A stretch of DNA of 64,000 bases from KBS-96 sp963722585 (GCA_963722585.1 CAVRNU010000024.1:32951-96950), one strand, 5' to 3'. Shown: positions 1 to 8,762, counted from the stretch's first letter. A program made the numbers and translations. Notes: generated by a model not told the origin, from the letters alone.

Positions 1-420
1 CACGCGCGCCAGCATCTGTGGGAATTGGCGCGCAGGCTGCACCCCAATGATCTGGCGAGGCAGAAAGCCTGGATCAAGGTTCACCAGAAGCGCCTGCTCG
101 ATAAAGGCAAAATCGAAAAGCTTGTGCTCTCCCTACGCTCCATCGAATCAACCAATACCGAAGTTCTGGAAAAGATTCGCATTGAGGCAGACTACTTTGA
201 GCGAAACGCCGAGCGTATGCGCTACCCGAAGTTCCGCCGCCAGCATCTGTTCGTCGGCTCAGGTGTAATCGAAGCCGGTTGCAAGACCGTCATCGGTTCC
301 CGATTGAAACAATCCGGTATGTTCTGGACTGTTCGCGGCGCCAACTCCATCATCGCGCTGAGATGTTGTCACCTCAACGGCCGCTTCGAGGATCACTGGG
401 AATCCCGCCGCGCGGCCTGA
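1..420 (+). CDS. ISKra4-family transposase, C-terminal part (cut by window edge)
   Basis: The frame is open from base 1 to a TGA at 418-420, so the 5' part lies outside the window. The encoded tail carries the run LFVGSGVIEAGCKTVIG followed by RLKQSGMFWTVRGAN and a final NGRFEDHW block, which I recognise as the conserved C-terminus of ISKra4-family transposases. The enzyme would cut and join DNA at the ends of its insertion sequence. No terminal inverted repeat could be identified in the 120 bases downstream, so the right end of the element is not placed. The start shown is the window edge, not a real start codon. Confidence 0.8.
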   Translation, partial: HARQHLWELARRLHPNDLARQKAWIKVHQKRLLDKGKIEKLVLSLRSIESTNTEVLEKIRIEADYFERNAERMRYPKFRRQHLFVGSGVIEAGCKTVIGSRLKQSGMFWTVRGANSIIALRCCHLNGRFEDHWESRRAA

Positions 421-541
421 CTTCCAACTTTCATGTCGCGCACCCTCCTAATGTCGGTGAACATGAACTCGTAATATCAGACTGATCCGGAGATCCGCGA
501 AGCGTTTTCCTGATCTTGGGAGCCGCCGCCTTTGCTGACGA

Positions 542-1072
542 TTAATCGACGATATACCCCATCCTGGAAAGCTTAATGAGCAGCGACTGAGTGCTTACTC
601 CGTATTTCTTAGCGAGCCTGGCAATCATGTCGTCATCAAGCACATCCACGCTCGTGCCCACTTTCAAGTCGCGCTCTAGAAACGGGGTCGGCATGAGCAA
701 CTCAGCGGCGAATAGATTGGCCTCTATCTCGGCGGTGTTCGTTCCCTCGCTTGATTCTGGTCCCCTCAGCCTGACTCTGAAGTTGTCGTGGTCCCAGTGA
801 AGGTTTTCGTATTCATGCAGTAAGAAGTGACCAAGTTCGTGCCCGATGGTAAAGCGCTGGCGCACGGGACTCTGGCTCGTGTTAACTCCAATAGCGACGA
901 CGTCTTTATCGCGGTAGAAGAAGCCTGCCATATCGGCGTCAAGAGGTTTGGCGTAAAGCGTCACTCCTTCCTCTTTTGCGATTTTCTCGACCGGTACTGG
1001 CGGAACGGTGATACGGTGCTTCTTCAGCAAGCCGGACACCGTGTCCAGGATTTTCTTTCGTCGAATCGCCAT
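542..1072 (-). CDS. ImmA/IrrE-type zinc metallopeptidase
   Basis: A 176-residue protein with the zinc-peptidase motif HELGHFLLHE at residues 78-87 and a downstream EIEANLFAAELLMP helix that supplies the third metal ligand in this family. ImmA-like peptidases cleave a partner XRE repressor and so relieve repression after DNA damage or mobile-element transfer. The partner gene lies directly upstream with only 2 bases between its stop and this ATG, so the two are co-transcribed and probably translationally coupled. Length is normal for the compact form of the family. It may be the regulatory switch of a mobile element or a toxin-antitoxin-like pair; the target is not shown by the sequence. Confidence 0.85.
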   Translation of the reverse strand: MAIRRKKILDTVSGLLKKHRITVPPVPVEKIAKEEGVTLYAKPLDADMAGFFYRDKDVVAIGVNTSQSPVRQRFTIGHELGHFLLHEYENLHWDHDNFRVRLRGPESSEGTNTAEIEANLFAAELLMPTPFLERDLKVGTSVDVLDDDMIARLAKKYGVSTQSLLIKLSRMGYIVD

Positions 1073-1074
1073 CG

Positions 1075-1434
1075 CTATTTCTTTCGCCGCGCCTCGGCTA
1101 TGCCTTCCTGAATGAACTGCTGTTCTTCAGGGATGAGCCCGCGCAATCGTTTGTCCATGACTGAGGAGTGCGATTCATTCTCCATGCAGGAACCGAGTAG
1201 TGCTGCCGGTTCCTGACCCAGCGCCTTCGCGATTTTGCAGAAGGTATCCAGCAAGATTTTCTGTCTCCCATTCTCAATGTTGTTAATGGACGTGCGGCTG
1301 AGCCCGACGGAAGCACCCATCTGCTCTTGCGTCATCCTGCCTTCTCGCGCCAACCGTATAGCTTTACCCATTGCTATGTAGAAAGGATCGGCAGCTGTGG
1401 ATGTTTTCTTCAACCTCTCAATACAATATCCCAA
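1075..1434 (-). CDS. XRE-family helix-turn-helix repressor
   Basis: The protein has a Cro/C1-type helix-turn-helix from about residue 34 (MTQEQMGASVGLSRTSINNI) followed by ENGRQ and the usual fourth helix. It is expected to bind DNA as a dimer and repress its own operon until cleaved by the ImmA-like protein encoded 2 bases downstream. The listed start is a TTG; an internal ATG at 1371 would give a 98-residue protein that still contains the whole DNA-binding domain, and neither start has a clear ribosome binding site. A palindrome 30-50 bases upstream of the TTG is a good operator candidate. C-terminal residues 75-119 are of unknown role and may hold the ImmA cleavage site. Confidence 0.85.
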   Translation of the reverse strand: MGYCIERLKKTSTAADPFYIAMGKAIRLAREGRMTQEQMGASVGLSRTSINNIENGRQKILLDTFCKIAKALGQEPAALLGSCMENESHSSVMDKRLRGLIPEEQQFIQEGIAEARRKK

Positions 1435-1462
1435 CGGATGTCAGGCTGTTCGTTTCACAAAC

Positions 1463-1481
1463 ACGTTTATAAAACAAACGT
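1463..1481. promoter_or_regulatory. Palindromic operator candidate for the XRE regulator
   Basis: ACGTTT (1463-1468) and AAACGT (1476-1481) form an inverted repeat with centres 13 bases apart, in an AT-rich patch between the divergent XRE gene and the secreted protein at 1567. A further half-site-like ACGTT lies at 1490-1494. The position and symmetry fit a dimeric XRE repressor site controlling one or both genes. Binding is inferred only. Confidence 0.4.
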
Positions 1482-1566
1482 ATTTTGGTACGTTGGTGTT
1501 ATGTTATCATGTTTTCAAGGCCGGCCGCGCGTTCGCCGGTCATCCCAAACGTAAAAGGACAACAGA

Positions 1567-2127
1567 ATGACTTCTGTATTCCCTCGTCAAATTGCAACGG
1601 TTGCTGATCTTCTGCGCAGCGCCTCAACCCGCAATCCTTTGATTCGTGCCCGTTTTTTTACACGTATTGTGCTCCCGTGCCTTATATGCCTGCTCACGAT
1701 CGCAATGGGCAGCGTCTTTGCCGCCGACGCGCCCCAAGCCGCGATCGCTTATAGCCCTGGCGACACAGTGCGGGTATTCTTAGCGTTCAAAGAGCCCATT
1801 TCCTTGAAAGGAACGAACGTTCGCTTCAGCCTGGAAGGCCCTCTACCAGAAGGCCAGAAGGTGTTTCTAAACTACTTTGATGTGACTTCACTGCTGAAGT
1901 CATCCGGAAAAGAGTTTGAAGTCACCGGCAAAATCGGAGACCATGTCGCTTCTGGAACGTATCAGCTGACCTTCATAAATGCGACCGATCAGGCGGACCT
2001 CACACGAACGTTCAATGTCGGACCGGATTTTCCTGCTATCACCATTTGTGTGCGCAACGACAATCACGTTTCCTTTCCCGACATCAGGACCATTAGGGTC
2101 GGAGGAGAGGAGCAAGGCAAGCAGTAG
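1567..2127 (+). CDS. Secreted or membrane-anchored protein of unknown function
   Basis: I do not recognise this 186-residue protein. Residues about 30-52 form a hydrophobic segment ending in GSVFAADA, which looks like a signal peptide with an unusually long charged N-terminal extension; a later internal start would give a conventional signal peptide but none has a clear ribosome binding site. The mature part is rich in short beta-prone stretches (for example VRVFLAFKEPISL and YQLTFINATD), like an immunoglobulin-type or beta-sandwich domain of extracytoplasmic proteins. It is divergent from the XRE/ImmA pair, sharing the intergenic region with the palindrome at 1463-1481, so it may be under that repressor. 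Confidence 0.5.
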   Translation: MTSVFPRQIATVADLLRSASTRNPLIRARFFTRIVLPCLICLLTIAMGSVFAADAPQAAIAYSPGDTVRVFLAFKEPISLKGTNVRFSLEGPLPEGQKVFLNYFDVTSLLKSSGKEFEVTGKIGDHVASGTYQLTFINATDQADLTRTFNVGPDFPAITICVRNDNHVSFPDIRTIRVGGEEQGKQ

Positions 2128-2302
2128 TACGTTTTAGGAATCGAGCCGGTTGCACCACCATCCCCCGGCGTGGGAGGCTCTCCATTCCTAACCGAAGTAT
2201 GTCCCGTCGGTATTGCCTGGCATTTTGAAGTCTGACCCGCCTCATAACATCAAGCCTTCTGCTATCCGGTTGATTGATTATCTACGCTTTGAATCTGTAA
2301 TG

Positions 2303-2830
2303 TTATCCGCTCCAGCCACGGTCCCGGCGCAACCCATACTGGGTATCCATCGACTTCGGATCGATCGCGCAAAATTGGCCGAGAATCCTTTCAATATGCT
2401 CCTCGTTCTGGAGCGCGAGGTGACCGGTCGCCAGCATTTCCTTGAGCTTGTTCCAGAGACTCAGCAGCTCGTGGTCGGTGCCGAAGTCGGGGTGTGGAAT
2501 CCGCAGGATCTCGCGGTCCTCATCATCAGACTCTTCAGCTCGAGCTCGATGAAGTGCCGATAGAGGAACAGAACGGGATAGATCACGAATGTCAGGAAGA
2601 ACTTGTCGGGTGGCACTTCCAGGAGCGCTCGGGCCGCGTTGAAGTAGCCCCTGACATAGAAATTCCAGAGGTTTGTGCCTCTGTCGAATCCGAACGTGAC
2701 CGAATCCTCACGGCTTCGAACAGGTTGTCGGTCTCGGTAAGAGGTCCGCCCCCAGAACTGGACGCTCCCAACGAAAATACTCGCGAACGTAGGCGAAGAT
2801 CGCGACCTCTTCCGGCGTTGGCTCTTTCAT
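2303..2830 (-). pseudogene. Decayed gene of unknown function (frameshifted)
   Basis: On the minus strand, sensible protein is found in three successive frames: an N-terminal piece beginning MKEPTPEEVAIFAYVREYF, a middle piece with NLWNFYVRGYFNAARALLEV and YPVLFLYRHFIELELKSL, and a C-terminal piece with HELLSLWNKLKEMLATGHL ending at a TAA (2303-2305). At least two indels are needed to join them, so the gene is dead or the sequence is faulty here. The middle piece resembles a helical family of bacterial hypothetical proteins with a conserved FLYRHxIEL helix. I cannot name a function. Confidence 0.5.
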
Positions 2831-3106
2831 CGTGCTCAGTTATCTGCATTGGACAAACGGCTCACGTCCGCCGCTGATTTCGGGCGCTGATCGTGTATAA
2901 GCAGCAGCTGGTCGTGCGCAATCGCAACGTTGTCATTGCCCCCCGCTGCAGAATATGCGAAGCCCCGGACGATTCCTAAGCGCGTGCGCTACGCGCATGA
3001 GATCCGGCTTCAGAGCAGGACTCGACCGAGGGCAACGATAGGTCCTCATGAACCGCGATCTCGCACACCTTCCGTCGAGTCCAGATCATCCAACATCCCC
3101 TTCTAT
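2831..3106. other. Non-coding stretch beside integrase remnant
   Basis: I see no supported gene here. Frames that are open on the plus strand lie partly antisense to the integrase remnant and have no domain or ribosome binding site. Because intact and broken integrase genes follow at once, an attachment site is expected in or near this stretch, but I found no duplicated core by eye. Confidence 0.3.
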
Positions 3107-3343
3107 TCAGATCCCCTCCTCTTCGTATTCTCCCAGCGAGGTGGTATCGCTTCGGCGGTCGTAGAGTTGCGTGGTGCAGGCGTCGGCATGGTTGGCCATC
3201 TTGCGTGCTTCTGCCAGTTAGCCATCGCTTTTACGGTAATCGGTGATGGCGGTGGCGCGCAGCGAGTGATTGCCAATCATCGTTTTTATGCCCGCCTGCT
3301 TCGCGCGCCTCTCTATGATGCGGTAGGCGTCTTGCGGCGTCAT
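3107..3343 (-). pseudogene. Tyrosine recombinase C-terminal remnant
   Basis: Reading from an internal ATG at 3343, the minus strand encodes MTPQDAYRIIERRAKQAGI, then GNHSLRATAITDY, an in-frame TAA at 3218-3220, then MANHADACTTQLYDRRSD and a stop at 3107. This is the end of an XerC/D-like integrase: the arginine of LRATAI and the nucleophilic tyrosine of QLYDRR are still visible. The 5' two thirds are missing and the reading frame is interrupted, so it is not functional. It sits just downstream of the intact integrase gene and shows that this locus has been used by an earlier element. Confidence 0.75.
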
Positions 3344-3368
3344 GCGATGCCGTGTGCCAGTAGAGCTA

Positions 3369-4712
3369 TCAAGCGGATTTGCGTACTCTCGACCGTTTCG
3401 CGTCTATTGCACGCGGTTGTGCTGCTCGAATGCGCTTTTCAAGGTCGCATACTGCCTGAAAGGTCTCGGTATCGATCTGTTGCATGTAGATCTCTCGTGT
3501 CGTCTCCGCTTTTGAGTGTCGCAATTGCCCTTGGATCGGCTTGTCAGCGACATGCTGATGATGTTGAACGGTCGCGTGGCCACGCCGAAACCAGTGATAG
3601 GAGATACCAGGCAAACCGATCTTCTCGCCTGCCGGTTTAAGAACGTCCTCGGCCCAGTTCGTCGCAATGATCGGAGTGCCGTTGCGAGTCGGGAAGATAT
3701 ATGATTCTGGATCGTCACCGTTTGTGAGGCCGTATTCGCGCCACCCGAGAATGTCCTTCGCGAGCTGCGGCGGCACTGCCACCTTTTGCGCCGCCTTCCC
3801 CTCGCCGGCAATTTTACCGGCCCATTCTTTGACTTTGTGAGTCCGGGCGCAAAAAGATCGCTCAATATTCAGAAAGTACATCCCATTCTGTTCTTGAAAG
3901 TCCTTCCATCTCAGCACGAACAGTTCGCCCCGTCGGAGAGCACAAAGTAAGAACATATTCAAAATGATTCGATCTCGAGGCGCCTTGATCTCGTGGAACA
4001 GCGCGAGAAATTGATCAATCGAAATCGACGGTTGGCTCCGCGACTTTTTGATCCGTTTGGGAATTCGCTGCGTCTTCGGTATCAAGCGGCTCGCATTGCC
4101 ATGAATAACTCCGAGATCACGCGCCATGTCAAGAATCGCCTTCGAATAAGTAAACGCCTTTTTCGCGGTCCACATGGAGAACCTACGATCGGCAATCTCT
4201 TCCATAAAGCGTCGAATGAGATTTTCATCATTCATCTCAGTAATCGTGTAGTCACCAAAAAAAGGAATCAGGAAGGAGTCGCGGTAATACTCCCAATTGA
4301 TCCTGGAATTCTCTTCCCAACCGTCCTTCCTGCGCTTTTCATAGACAAAGGCGATGAAGTCCTTGACCTTCATTTCTGGAAAGCCGTTGGATCTATCGCG
4401 CGCAGCCACTTGAGCTGCGCGCGATAGAACCTCGGTGGTGTGCCGCTCAGCGAAAACCTGCCAACGGATTTTTTCCCATTGCGCTTTGGCTTGCTTGATA
4501 TCCCGCAGACCAGGCCCATGCGAAGACTTGGGGCCGATTTCGTACGGTCCACAAGTCACACGCACTCTGCCGCCGTTCCGAATCTCGTAAGCGTTCCACC
4601 GGGCGACGAATCGGCTTCCCTGTTTCGTCTTTACTTCATTAACCCAGCCCCTACCTATGGGTCCGAGCTTTCGCCCTTTCATGTATTTGAGGAGTCTATC
4701 AACAAGAATCAC
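3369..4712 (-). CDS. int: Tyrosine site-specific integrase of the conjugative element
   Basis: A full-length 447-residue phage-type integrase. The catalytic set is complete: R260 in FLLCALRRGEL, H373 and R376 in HWFRRGH, H399 in LRHSKAETTREIY and Y409 as nucleophile. Residues about 112-205 form the core-binding domain, preceded by an arm-binding N-terminal region. It would recombine the element's attachment site with a chromosomal site, integrating or excising the element. The gene begins with GTG only 3 bases after the stop of the excisionase-like gene; an ATG at 4682 is an alternative start. It is the last gene of a continuous minus-strand run that begins with trbB, so its expression may follow that of the mating apparatus. 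Confidence 0.9.
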   Translation of the reverse strand: MILVDRLLKYMKGRKLGPIGRGWVNEVKTKQGSRFVARWNAYEIRNGGRVRVTCGPYEIGPKSSHGPGLRDIKQAKAQWEKIRWQVFAERHTTEVLSRAAQVAARDRSNGFPEMKVKDFIAFVYEKRRKDGWEENSRINWEYYRDSFLIPFFGDYTITEMNDENLIRRFMEEIADRRFSMWTAKKAFTYSKAILDMARDLGVIHGNASRLIPKTQRIPKRIKKSRSQPSISIDQFLALFHEIKAPRDRIILNMFLLCALRRGELFVLRWKDFQEQNGMYFLNIERSFCARTHKVKEWAGKIAGEGKAAQKVAVPPQLAKDILGWREYGLTNGDDPESYIFPTRNGTPIIATNWAEDVLKPAGEKIGLPGISYHWFRRGHATVQHHQHVADKPIQGQLRHSKAETTREIYMQQIDTETFQAVCDLEKRIRAAQPRAIDAKRSRVRKSA

Positions 4713-4715
4713 TGC

Positions 4716-5015
4716 TTAGGTGCAAATCTCGGCTGGCGCTTTCTTTCGTTGCCAGCTTGGCCGTGTCTCGATTTGTTCCTGCACCCACCGAGACAGTGCA
4801 CGTTTTGAGTACTTGATTTGTCGGCCCATCGTGCGAATGTGAGGAACGATCGGTTCAACCCGAGTAGTGTGGTCTCGAAGCCATTGCTTCTTGACCTTCA
4901 GGAACGCGCAGGCTTCTTCATCGGTGAGCAATTCGTCTTCGTCCAGATGAACAGGGGAACGAGATCCTGTCTCGGTAAGGTCTCGCGTCGGATTTGGTTT
5001 GAGAAGTCCTCTCAT
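4716..5015 (-). CDS. Excisionase-like helix-turn-helix protein
   Basis: A 99-residue protein whose central part reads LLTDEEACAFLKVKKQWL, then a short loop and YSKRALSRWVQEQ. This is the layout of the MerR/excisionase (Xis) winged-helix domain: a helix-turn-helix followed by a wing with a conserved tyrosine-serine-lysine edge. Xis proteins bind near the attachment site and bias the integrase toward excision. The gene ends 3 bases before the integrase start, the classical xis-int arrangement. No binding repeats could be located. A plain transcriptional regulator is the alternative. Confidence 0.7.
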   Translation of the reverse strand: MRGLLKPNPTRDLTETGSRSPVHLDEDELLTDEEACAFLKVKKQWLRDHTTRVEPIVPHIRTMGRQIKYSKRALSRWVQEQIETRPSWQRKKAPAEICT

Positions 5016-5029
5016 ATGGAAGGTCCCGC

Positions 5030-5368
5030 TCAGCCGGGCAATGAGACTTCGCGACTGGTTGGCGCTCTGGAACCGTTTACAACGCGATATTCTTGTCCAA
5101 GATCGCCGCTGTGAGAGTTTGTTCTAAGCCTTCGCTGAAATGCCCGATCGGCTGATTGCAATCTGTCGAGCGCCTCGACAAGTTGCAGACCGGCCTCCTG
5201 TAATTCCTGGGGCCGGCCGAATTGCTCCGTCGCCTTGACTGCAAAGCGAATTTTCTCGATCGCGACACGGATCTGATAAGCCATCTCGAACTCGGCAGGC
5301 GAGGGCCTGCTCAGAACCTTCGCTTCGACTATCGAGAAAACCTCTTTTGCAAGTTCAGAAGTAGTCAC
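5030..5368 (-). CDS. Small protein of unknown function after trbI
   Basis: I prefer the GTG at 5368 because it has a strong GAGGAGG ribosome binding site 5 bases upstream; the upstream ATG at 5416 lies inside trbI and lacks one. This gives 112 residues. The chain is mostly helical (for example EFEMAYQIRVAIEKIRF and LQEAGLQLVEALDRL) with a basic, disordered end, and has no signal peptide or membrane segment. No family is recognised. It lies between trbI and the excisionase-like gene with gaps of 17 and 14 bases, so it belongs to the same transcript and may have a role in transfer or excision control. Confidence 0.6.
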   Translation of the reverse strand: MTTSELAKEVFSIVEAKVLSRPSPAEFEMAYQIRVAIEKIRFAVKATEQFGRPQELQEAGLQLVEALDRLQSADRAFQRRLRTNSHSGDLGQEYRVVNGSRAPTSREVSLPG

Positions 5369-5385
5369 AATCGCCTCCTCTGGTT

Positions 5386-6921
5386 TTACTGCGATGGCAC
5401 GCCTGATCGCGGCCAAAGCCGCTTTTCGCCTGGCACCGGCTGTGGATCGGCCTGCGTGGGCTCGTATGGTGTTTCGAACAAAATGTCGCGGTTCACTCGA
5501 ACTGTGAATCGGTAGCCGGCGGGAACCTTGATTGTCGGCTGCGTGTTGAGATTTCTTCGGGTGATCTGAGAACCAGTCTGGCTAAGCTCTTGCCCGACAG
5601 CACTGGAGGCGGCCTGGCCGGGCGTTGGGTACCCCAACGTTGTCTGATTCTGCGTTTGCGAGATCTGGAAAGCCGCCGTGAACATGCTTGTGAGCACCGA
5701 GAATCCGAGAAGGCGCTTGTAATGATGGTCCACTTTGTCCCGTAGCCCGGCATTACCGTGCGAGTCGAGCCCGACCATGCCGTCAAGATCGATGGATGAT
5801 GCATCCGGGAAGATAAGGCGATTCCAGGCGACCTGAACGCCATCTTGCCCGTACGAAATCCGTGAGTCGTATTTGCCGATCAACCGCGAGCCCTGCGGGA
5901 TCAGCAAATAGAGCCCTGTGGCGGTGTCGTAAACGTTCGAAGTCACCAAGGCTTTCAGTTCACCGGGCAAATCAGAATTCAAACTCTGTTCCAGAACGGC
6001 GGGAATCTCCCAACCGGCTTTAATCTCGTATCGGGAGAGCGGCGCTTCGCGCGTTGATCGAAGATAGTCCTCCGTTTCCCGATTGCGTGCCGCCGCGAGG
6101 AATACCTCTTTCTTCGTTTGCATGTTTTGGCTTTCGTAGTCGGTGTCCGCACCGAGCAGGGCGGGTGAATTCGCTATTCGCGCTGGATTATTTGCGGGCG
6201 CCATGGAGTTCAGGACTCTCGTCAAGCCCATGGCTTGAGGCTGTTCCTGTAAGGCGGGCTGGCTTGTGTCCGCGAAGCTCCCGCCGCTGAATTCAGGGTT
6301 CCCAGTATTTGCATCGTGCACGCCAGTCGGTGCTGCGATGGCTTCCCGCTCGCGCCGGTAGGCTGCCATCATGAGCTGCTGTTCTGGCGAGACCTCCTGA
6401 CCATTTGCAGTTGCCGCAGATTGATTTCGCACAGGAGAACGCCGAACGACTACGCGCTCTTGCGGAAGTCCGTCACACGGCTGGCCGGTTTGCGGATTGT
6501 ACCGGTATGGTTGTCCTGTCCTCGGATCGTAACCGCAAGTTTCTTTCATAGTCCGTGCACTCTCATCGTCCGGCGGTTTCAGTTCGCCGTTGGATTTCTG
6601 CGTCAGCGGAGCGGTTCCAACGGGAATCTCCTGAACAAATTCGTCGCTTGCCTGCGTGGCGGGCGTGGCGCTCTTTGGAAATCCTGCTTCCTGCCCGGCG
6701 GCAGCTTGATTCGCGGTTCGGCGGTATGCACCATAAGCGAACGCCGCCAACAGAAAGACGACGACGGCAACCACAATTAGGGTGGTCCTTTTGCTGACCC
6801 GTACGGTCTTTCGGGGGCGTGGATGAAGATCCAACCCACTCGGAGCGTCAATCGGGCGAACACTCGATCCGCCCGGTTGTTGATCGCCTGGCTTGTCGCT
6901 AGCTTTATCCTTTGTTGGCAC
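5386..6921 (-). CDS. trbI: TrbI/VirB10-type T4SS core-complex protein
   Basis: A 511-residue VirB10 homologue. A cytoplasmic N-terminus rich in proline is followed by one transmembrane helix (about residues 46-66), a long proline/glutamine-rich periplasmic linker (to about 290) and the C-terminal beta-barrel domain with the family hallmarks EIKAGWEIPAVLEQSLNSDL, LIPQGSRLIGKYDSRISYGQ and DLDGMVGLDSHGNAGL. The protein spans inner and outer membranes and carries energy-dependent signals to the channel's outer pore. It starts with GTG inside the end of trbG (17-base overlap), so translation is coupled. Confidence 0.93.
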   Translation of the reverse strand: MPTKDKASDKPGDQQPGGSSVRPIDAPSGLDLHPRPRKTVRVSKRTTLIVVAVVVFLLAAFAYGAYRRTANQAAAGQEAGFPKSATPATQASDEFVQEIPVGTAPLTQKSNGELKPPDDESARTMKETCGYDPRTGQPYRYNPQTGQPCDGLPQERVVVRRSPVRNQSAATANGQEVSPEQQLMMAAYRREREAIAAPTGVHDANTGNPEFSGGSFADTSQPALQEQPQAMGLTRVLNSMAPANNPARIANSPALLGADTDYESQNMQTKKEVFLAAARNRETEDYLRSTREAPLSRYEIKAGWEIPAVLEQSLNSDLPGELKALVTSNVYDTATGLYLLIPQGSRLIGKYDSRISYGQDGVQVAWNRLIFPDASSIDLDGMVGLDSHGNAGLRDKVDHHYKRLLGFSVLTSMFTAAFQISQTQNQTTLGYPTPGQAASSAVGQELSQTGSQITRRNLNTQPTIKVPAGYRFTVRVNRDILFETPYEPTQADPQPVPGEKRLWPRSGVPSQ

Positions 6922-8017
6922 GGATGATCTCCACCTTTTGAGCCTTCTTGCCAGAACCCAGGATGAGGTCCGCGCGATCGAACAGCCGGTCCACTATATA
7001 AGTCTGTTGTTTCACGCGATAATTCGTCATCTCGCCCTTTCCGTCGCCACCAATTACGAGCAGTGCCGGTGCTTCCCGGTGTTGCACATCTTCGGGCATT
7101 TGGATGTAGGTTTTCGCCCCGTCGTCAAACACCCGCAAGGGCCGGATGTGCTCGTCACCACCGCGGACCTTGTAGCCGAAATTCATTTTTTCGACGGCAA
7201 TCATCGCGGGCGCGAGGTCTGCCTCACGTTTCTTTTCTTCGGCAAGAGCTCGCTGCTCGGCCATCTGCTGCTGCCATTTGCGGGAAGTGTCGTCTTCGGG
7301 ATATGCGAATGCGACTCTAGCGACGTAATCCTCAGGCTTCGAGACCAAGCGCAGATAATACGCTCGCCGATCTGTCGTGATTAACAGGTTGGTGTCAAGG
7401 CCCGACGCTTGGGGCTTCAGCACGATTAGTGGCGTGGTCTGATAGCCGCTGCCGTAGCTGGCCGGGGAGATGTTCCATCTCACCGAATCGCCAATGTGGG
7501 GCTCCCCGATGATTCTTTCCCCTTCCTGCAGCTCGATAATGCAGACACGAAGCGGAGCACAAACAACCGTTGCCAATCCAGCACCGAAGGAATACATGAC
7601 ACGGCCGTCCGGGCCAGGCATCGGCGCATTCTTCCCGCCCTGCCAGCGTTCGCTGACCCGTACAGCTTCGAGCGCGGTTGCCGATAGCGGAGTATCAGTC
7701 CTCAGCCTGAACTCGTTCGGTACACCTTGTGCCGTCGCTTCCGGGTCGCTTGTGTTCGTAACATCAGGCAAGGCGAATACCGGTCTTGGACCGTCCGGCA
7801 GCGCCAGCGCGCTCGGGTCTTGAAGAGTTTGGATCTGAGTGCCGAAATCATACTGCTGCAAAAGCGGTGGAATGCGCTTTGCAGCCGCGCCTGGTGCTAC
7901 GCGTTTCACCTGTACAGGAGCCTTTGGCGGCGCCGAAGCTGAGTGAGTTTCCTGCCCAAATGCAACTGAGGAGGCAATCGCGAGTGTAGCCGCCATAATC
8001 GTTGAAGAATAACTCAT
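6905..8017 (-). CDS. trbG: TrbG/VirB9-type T4SS outer core protein
   Basis: The ATG at 8017 is chosen because AGGAGG lies a few bases upstream and a signal peptide (TIMAATLAIASSVAFGQ) follows at once; longer in-frame extension has neither. The 370-residue product has the VirB9 pattern of two beta-rich domains, with GRVMYSFGAGLATVVCAPLR in the first and NFGYKVRGGDEHIRPLRVFDD and AYYLRLVSKP in the second. VirB9 proteins form the periplasmic and outer-membrane ring with VirB10. A TrbH-like lipoprotein (VirB7 role) is not found next to it, although trbK carries a lipobox. It overlaps trbI by 17 bases. Confidence 0.92.
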   Translation of the reverse strand: MSYSSTIMAATLAIASSVAFGQETHSASAPPKAPVQVKRVAPGAAAKRIPPLLQQYDFGTQIQTLQDPSALALPDGPRPVFALPDVTNTSDPEATAQGVPNEFRLRTDTPLSATALEAVRVSERWQGGKNAPMPGPDGRVMYSFGAGLATVVCAPLRVCIIELQEGERIIGEPHIGDSVRWNISPASYGSGYQTTPLIVLKPQASGLDTNLLITTDRRAYYLRLVSKPEDYVARVAFAYPEDDTSRKWQQQMAEQRALAEEKKREADLAPAMIAVEKMNFGYKVRGGDEHIRPLRVFDDGAKTYIQMPEDVQHREAPALLVIGGDGKGEMTNYRVKQQTYIVDRLFDRADLILGSGKKAQKVEIIRANKG

Positions 8018-8039
8018 GAAAGTGCCCTCCTGAAGATCC

Positions 8040-8762
8040 CTATAGAACTCTCGACCAGCTCGCTTGTGTGACGTATATGCCCAGGGGGTTAACGCGTGCC
8101 TCCCCTTCATCTCGCGGCGGACTCAAAACAATGGAGAACGATCCCTTCCATTGCTGCTTCGTCTTTACCGCACCATAGAGGTCGCGGGCCGTCTCTTCCC
8201 ACTCGACCTCATAAGTACGATCGCTTGTGGGAAGAACGGACTTGACTTCGACAGAAACTGTTTCCGTTTGCGCCCGCTTAAATGGTGGATCCCCTCTATA
8301 GAAGTCGCTTACGAACGTTTGAGCCTCGCTACCGCTCGCGATCTGCGCATAGACGCGATTTATCGCTTTCCGCTGTGCAACTCCATCCGTCGTAACCAGG
8401 CGCAGGTTTTCGATCCAACTGAAGATGCTCGCTCGTTTCAAACGGTCGTCGCTTCCCTCCGTCTGGTCCGCAATCCCCGACGCAACCGGCCGGCTGAGAT
8501 TGTCAAGCAGAACAACGAACGGCACTACGCGAGAGCGAGCGCTGAGCCAGAGCGTTCCTCCAGTCCCTAGGGACGCAGCAACGGCGCAGACGAGCGCGAT
8601 GAGTCGCCAGTTCCGTGCACGGGTTATCAGATCGCCGTAGCGCTCGTCCCATTCCCGGCGTGCCGCCAAATACGGGTTATGCGGCGCATCCCCTTTGGTC
8701 TCCGAGTGGATGGATTTTGTCGGATTCTGACCTGCCTCTACAACTGCCGGTGTGGTCTCCAC
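8040..8762 (-). CDS. trbF: TrbF/VirB8-type T4SS inner-membrane protein
   Basis: A 240-residue VirB8 homologue with a short cytoplasmic head (NPYLAARREWDERYGDL), one transmembrane helix at about residues 51-72 and a periplasmic NTF2-like domain ending in YEVEWEETARDLYG. VirB8 proteins nucleate assembly of the channel and contact VirB9 and VirB10. It follows trbL by 9 bases and precedes trbG by 22 bases, matching the L-F-G-I order of Ti-plasmid trb loci. Confidence 0.92.
   Translation of the reverse strand: METTPAVVEAGQNPTKSIHSETKGDAPHNPYLAARREWDERYGDLITRARNWRLIALVCAVAASLGTGGTLWLSARSRVVPFVVLLDNLSRPVASGIADQTEGSDDRLKRASIFSWIENLRLVTTDGVAQRKAINRVYAQIASGSEAQTFVSDFYRGDPPFKRAQTETVSVEVKSVLPTSDRTYEVEWEETARDLYGAVKTKQQWKGSFSIVLSPPRDEGEARVNPLGIYVTQASWSRVL

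Noticed and set aside
2930..3640. 236-codon plus-strand frame
   Set aside because: It runs antisense to the integrase and the integrase remnant, whose catalytic residues are clear on the minus strand.
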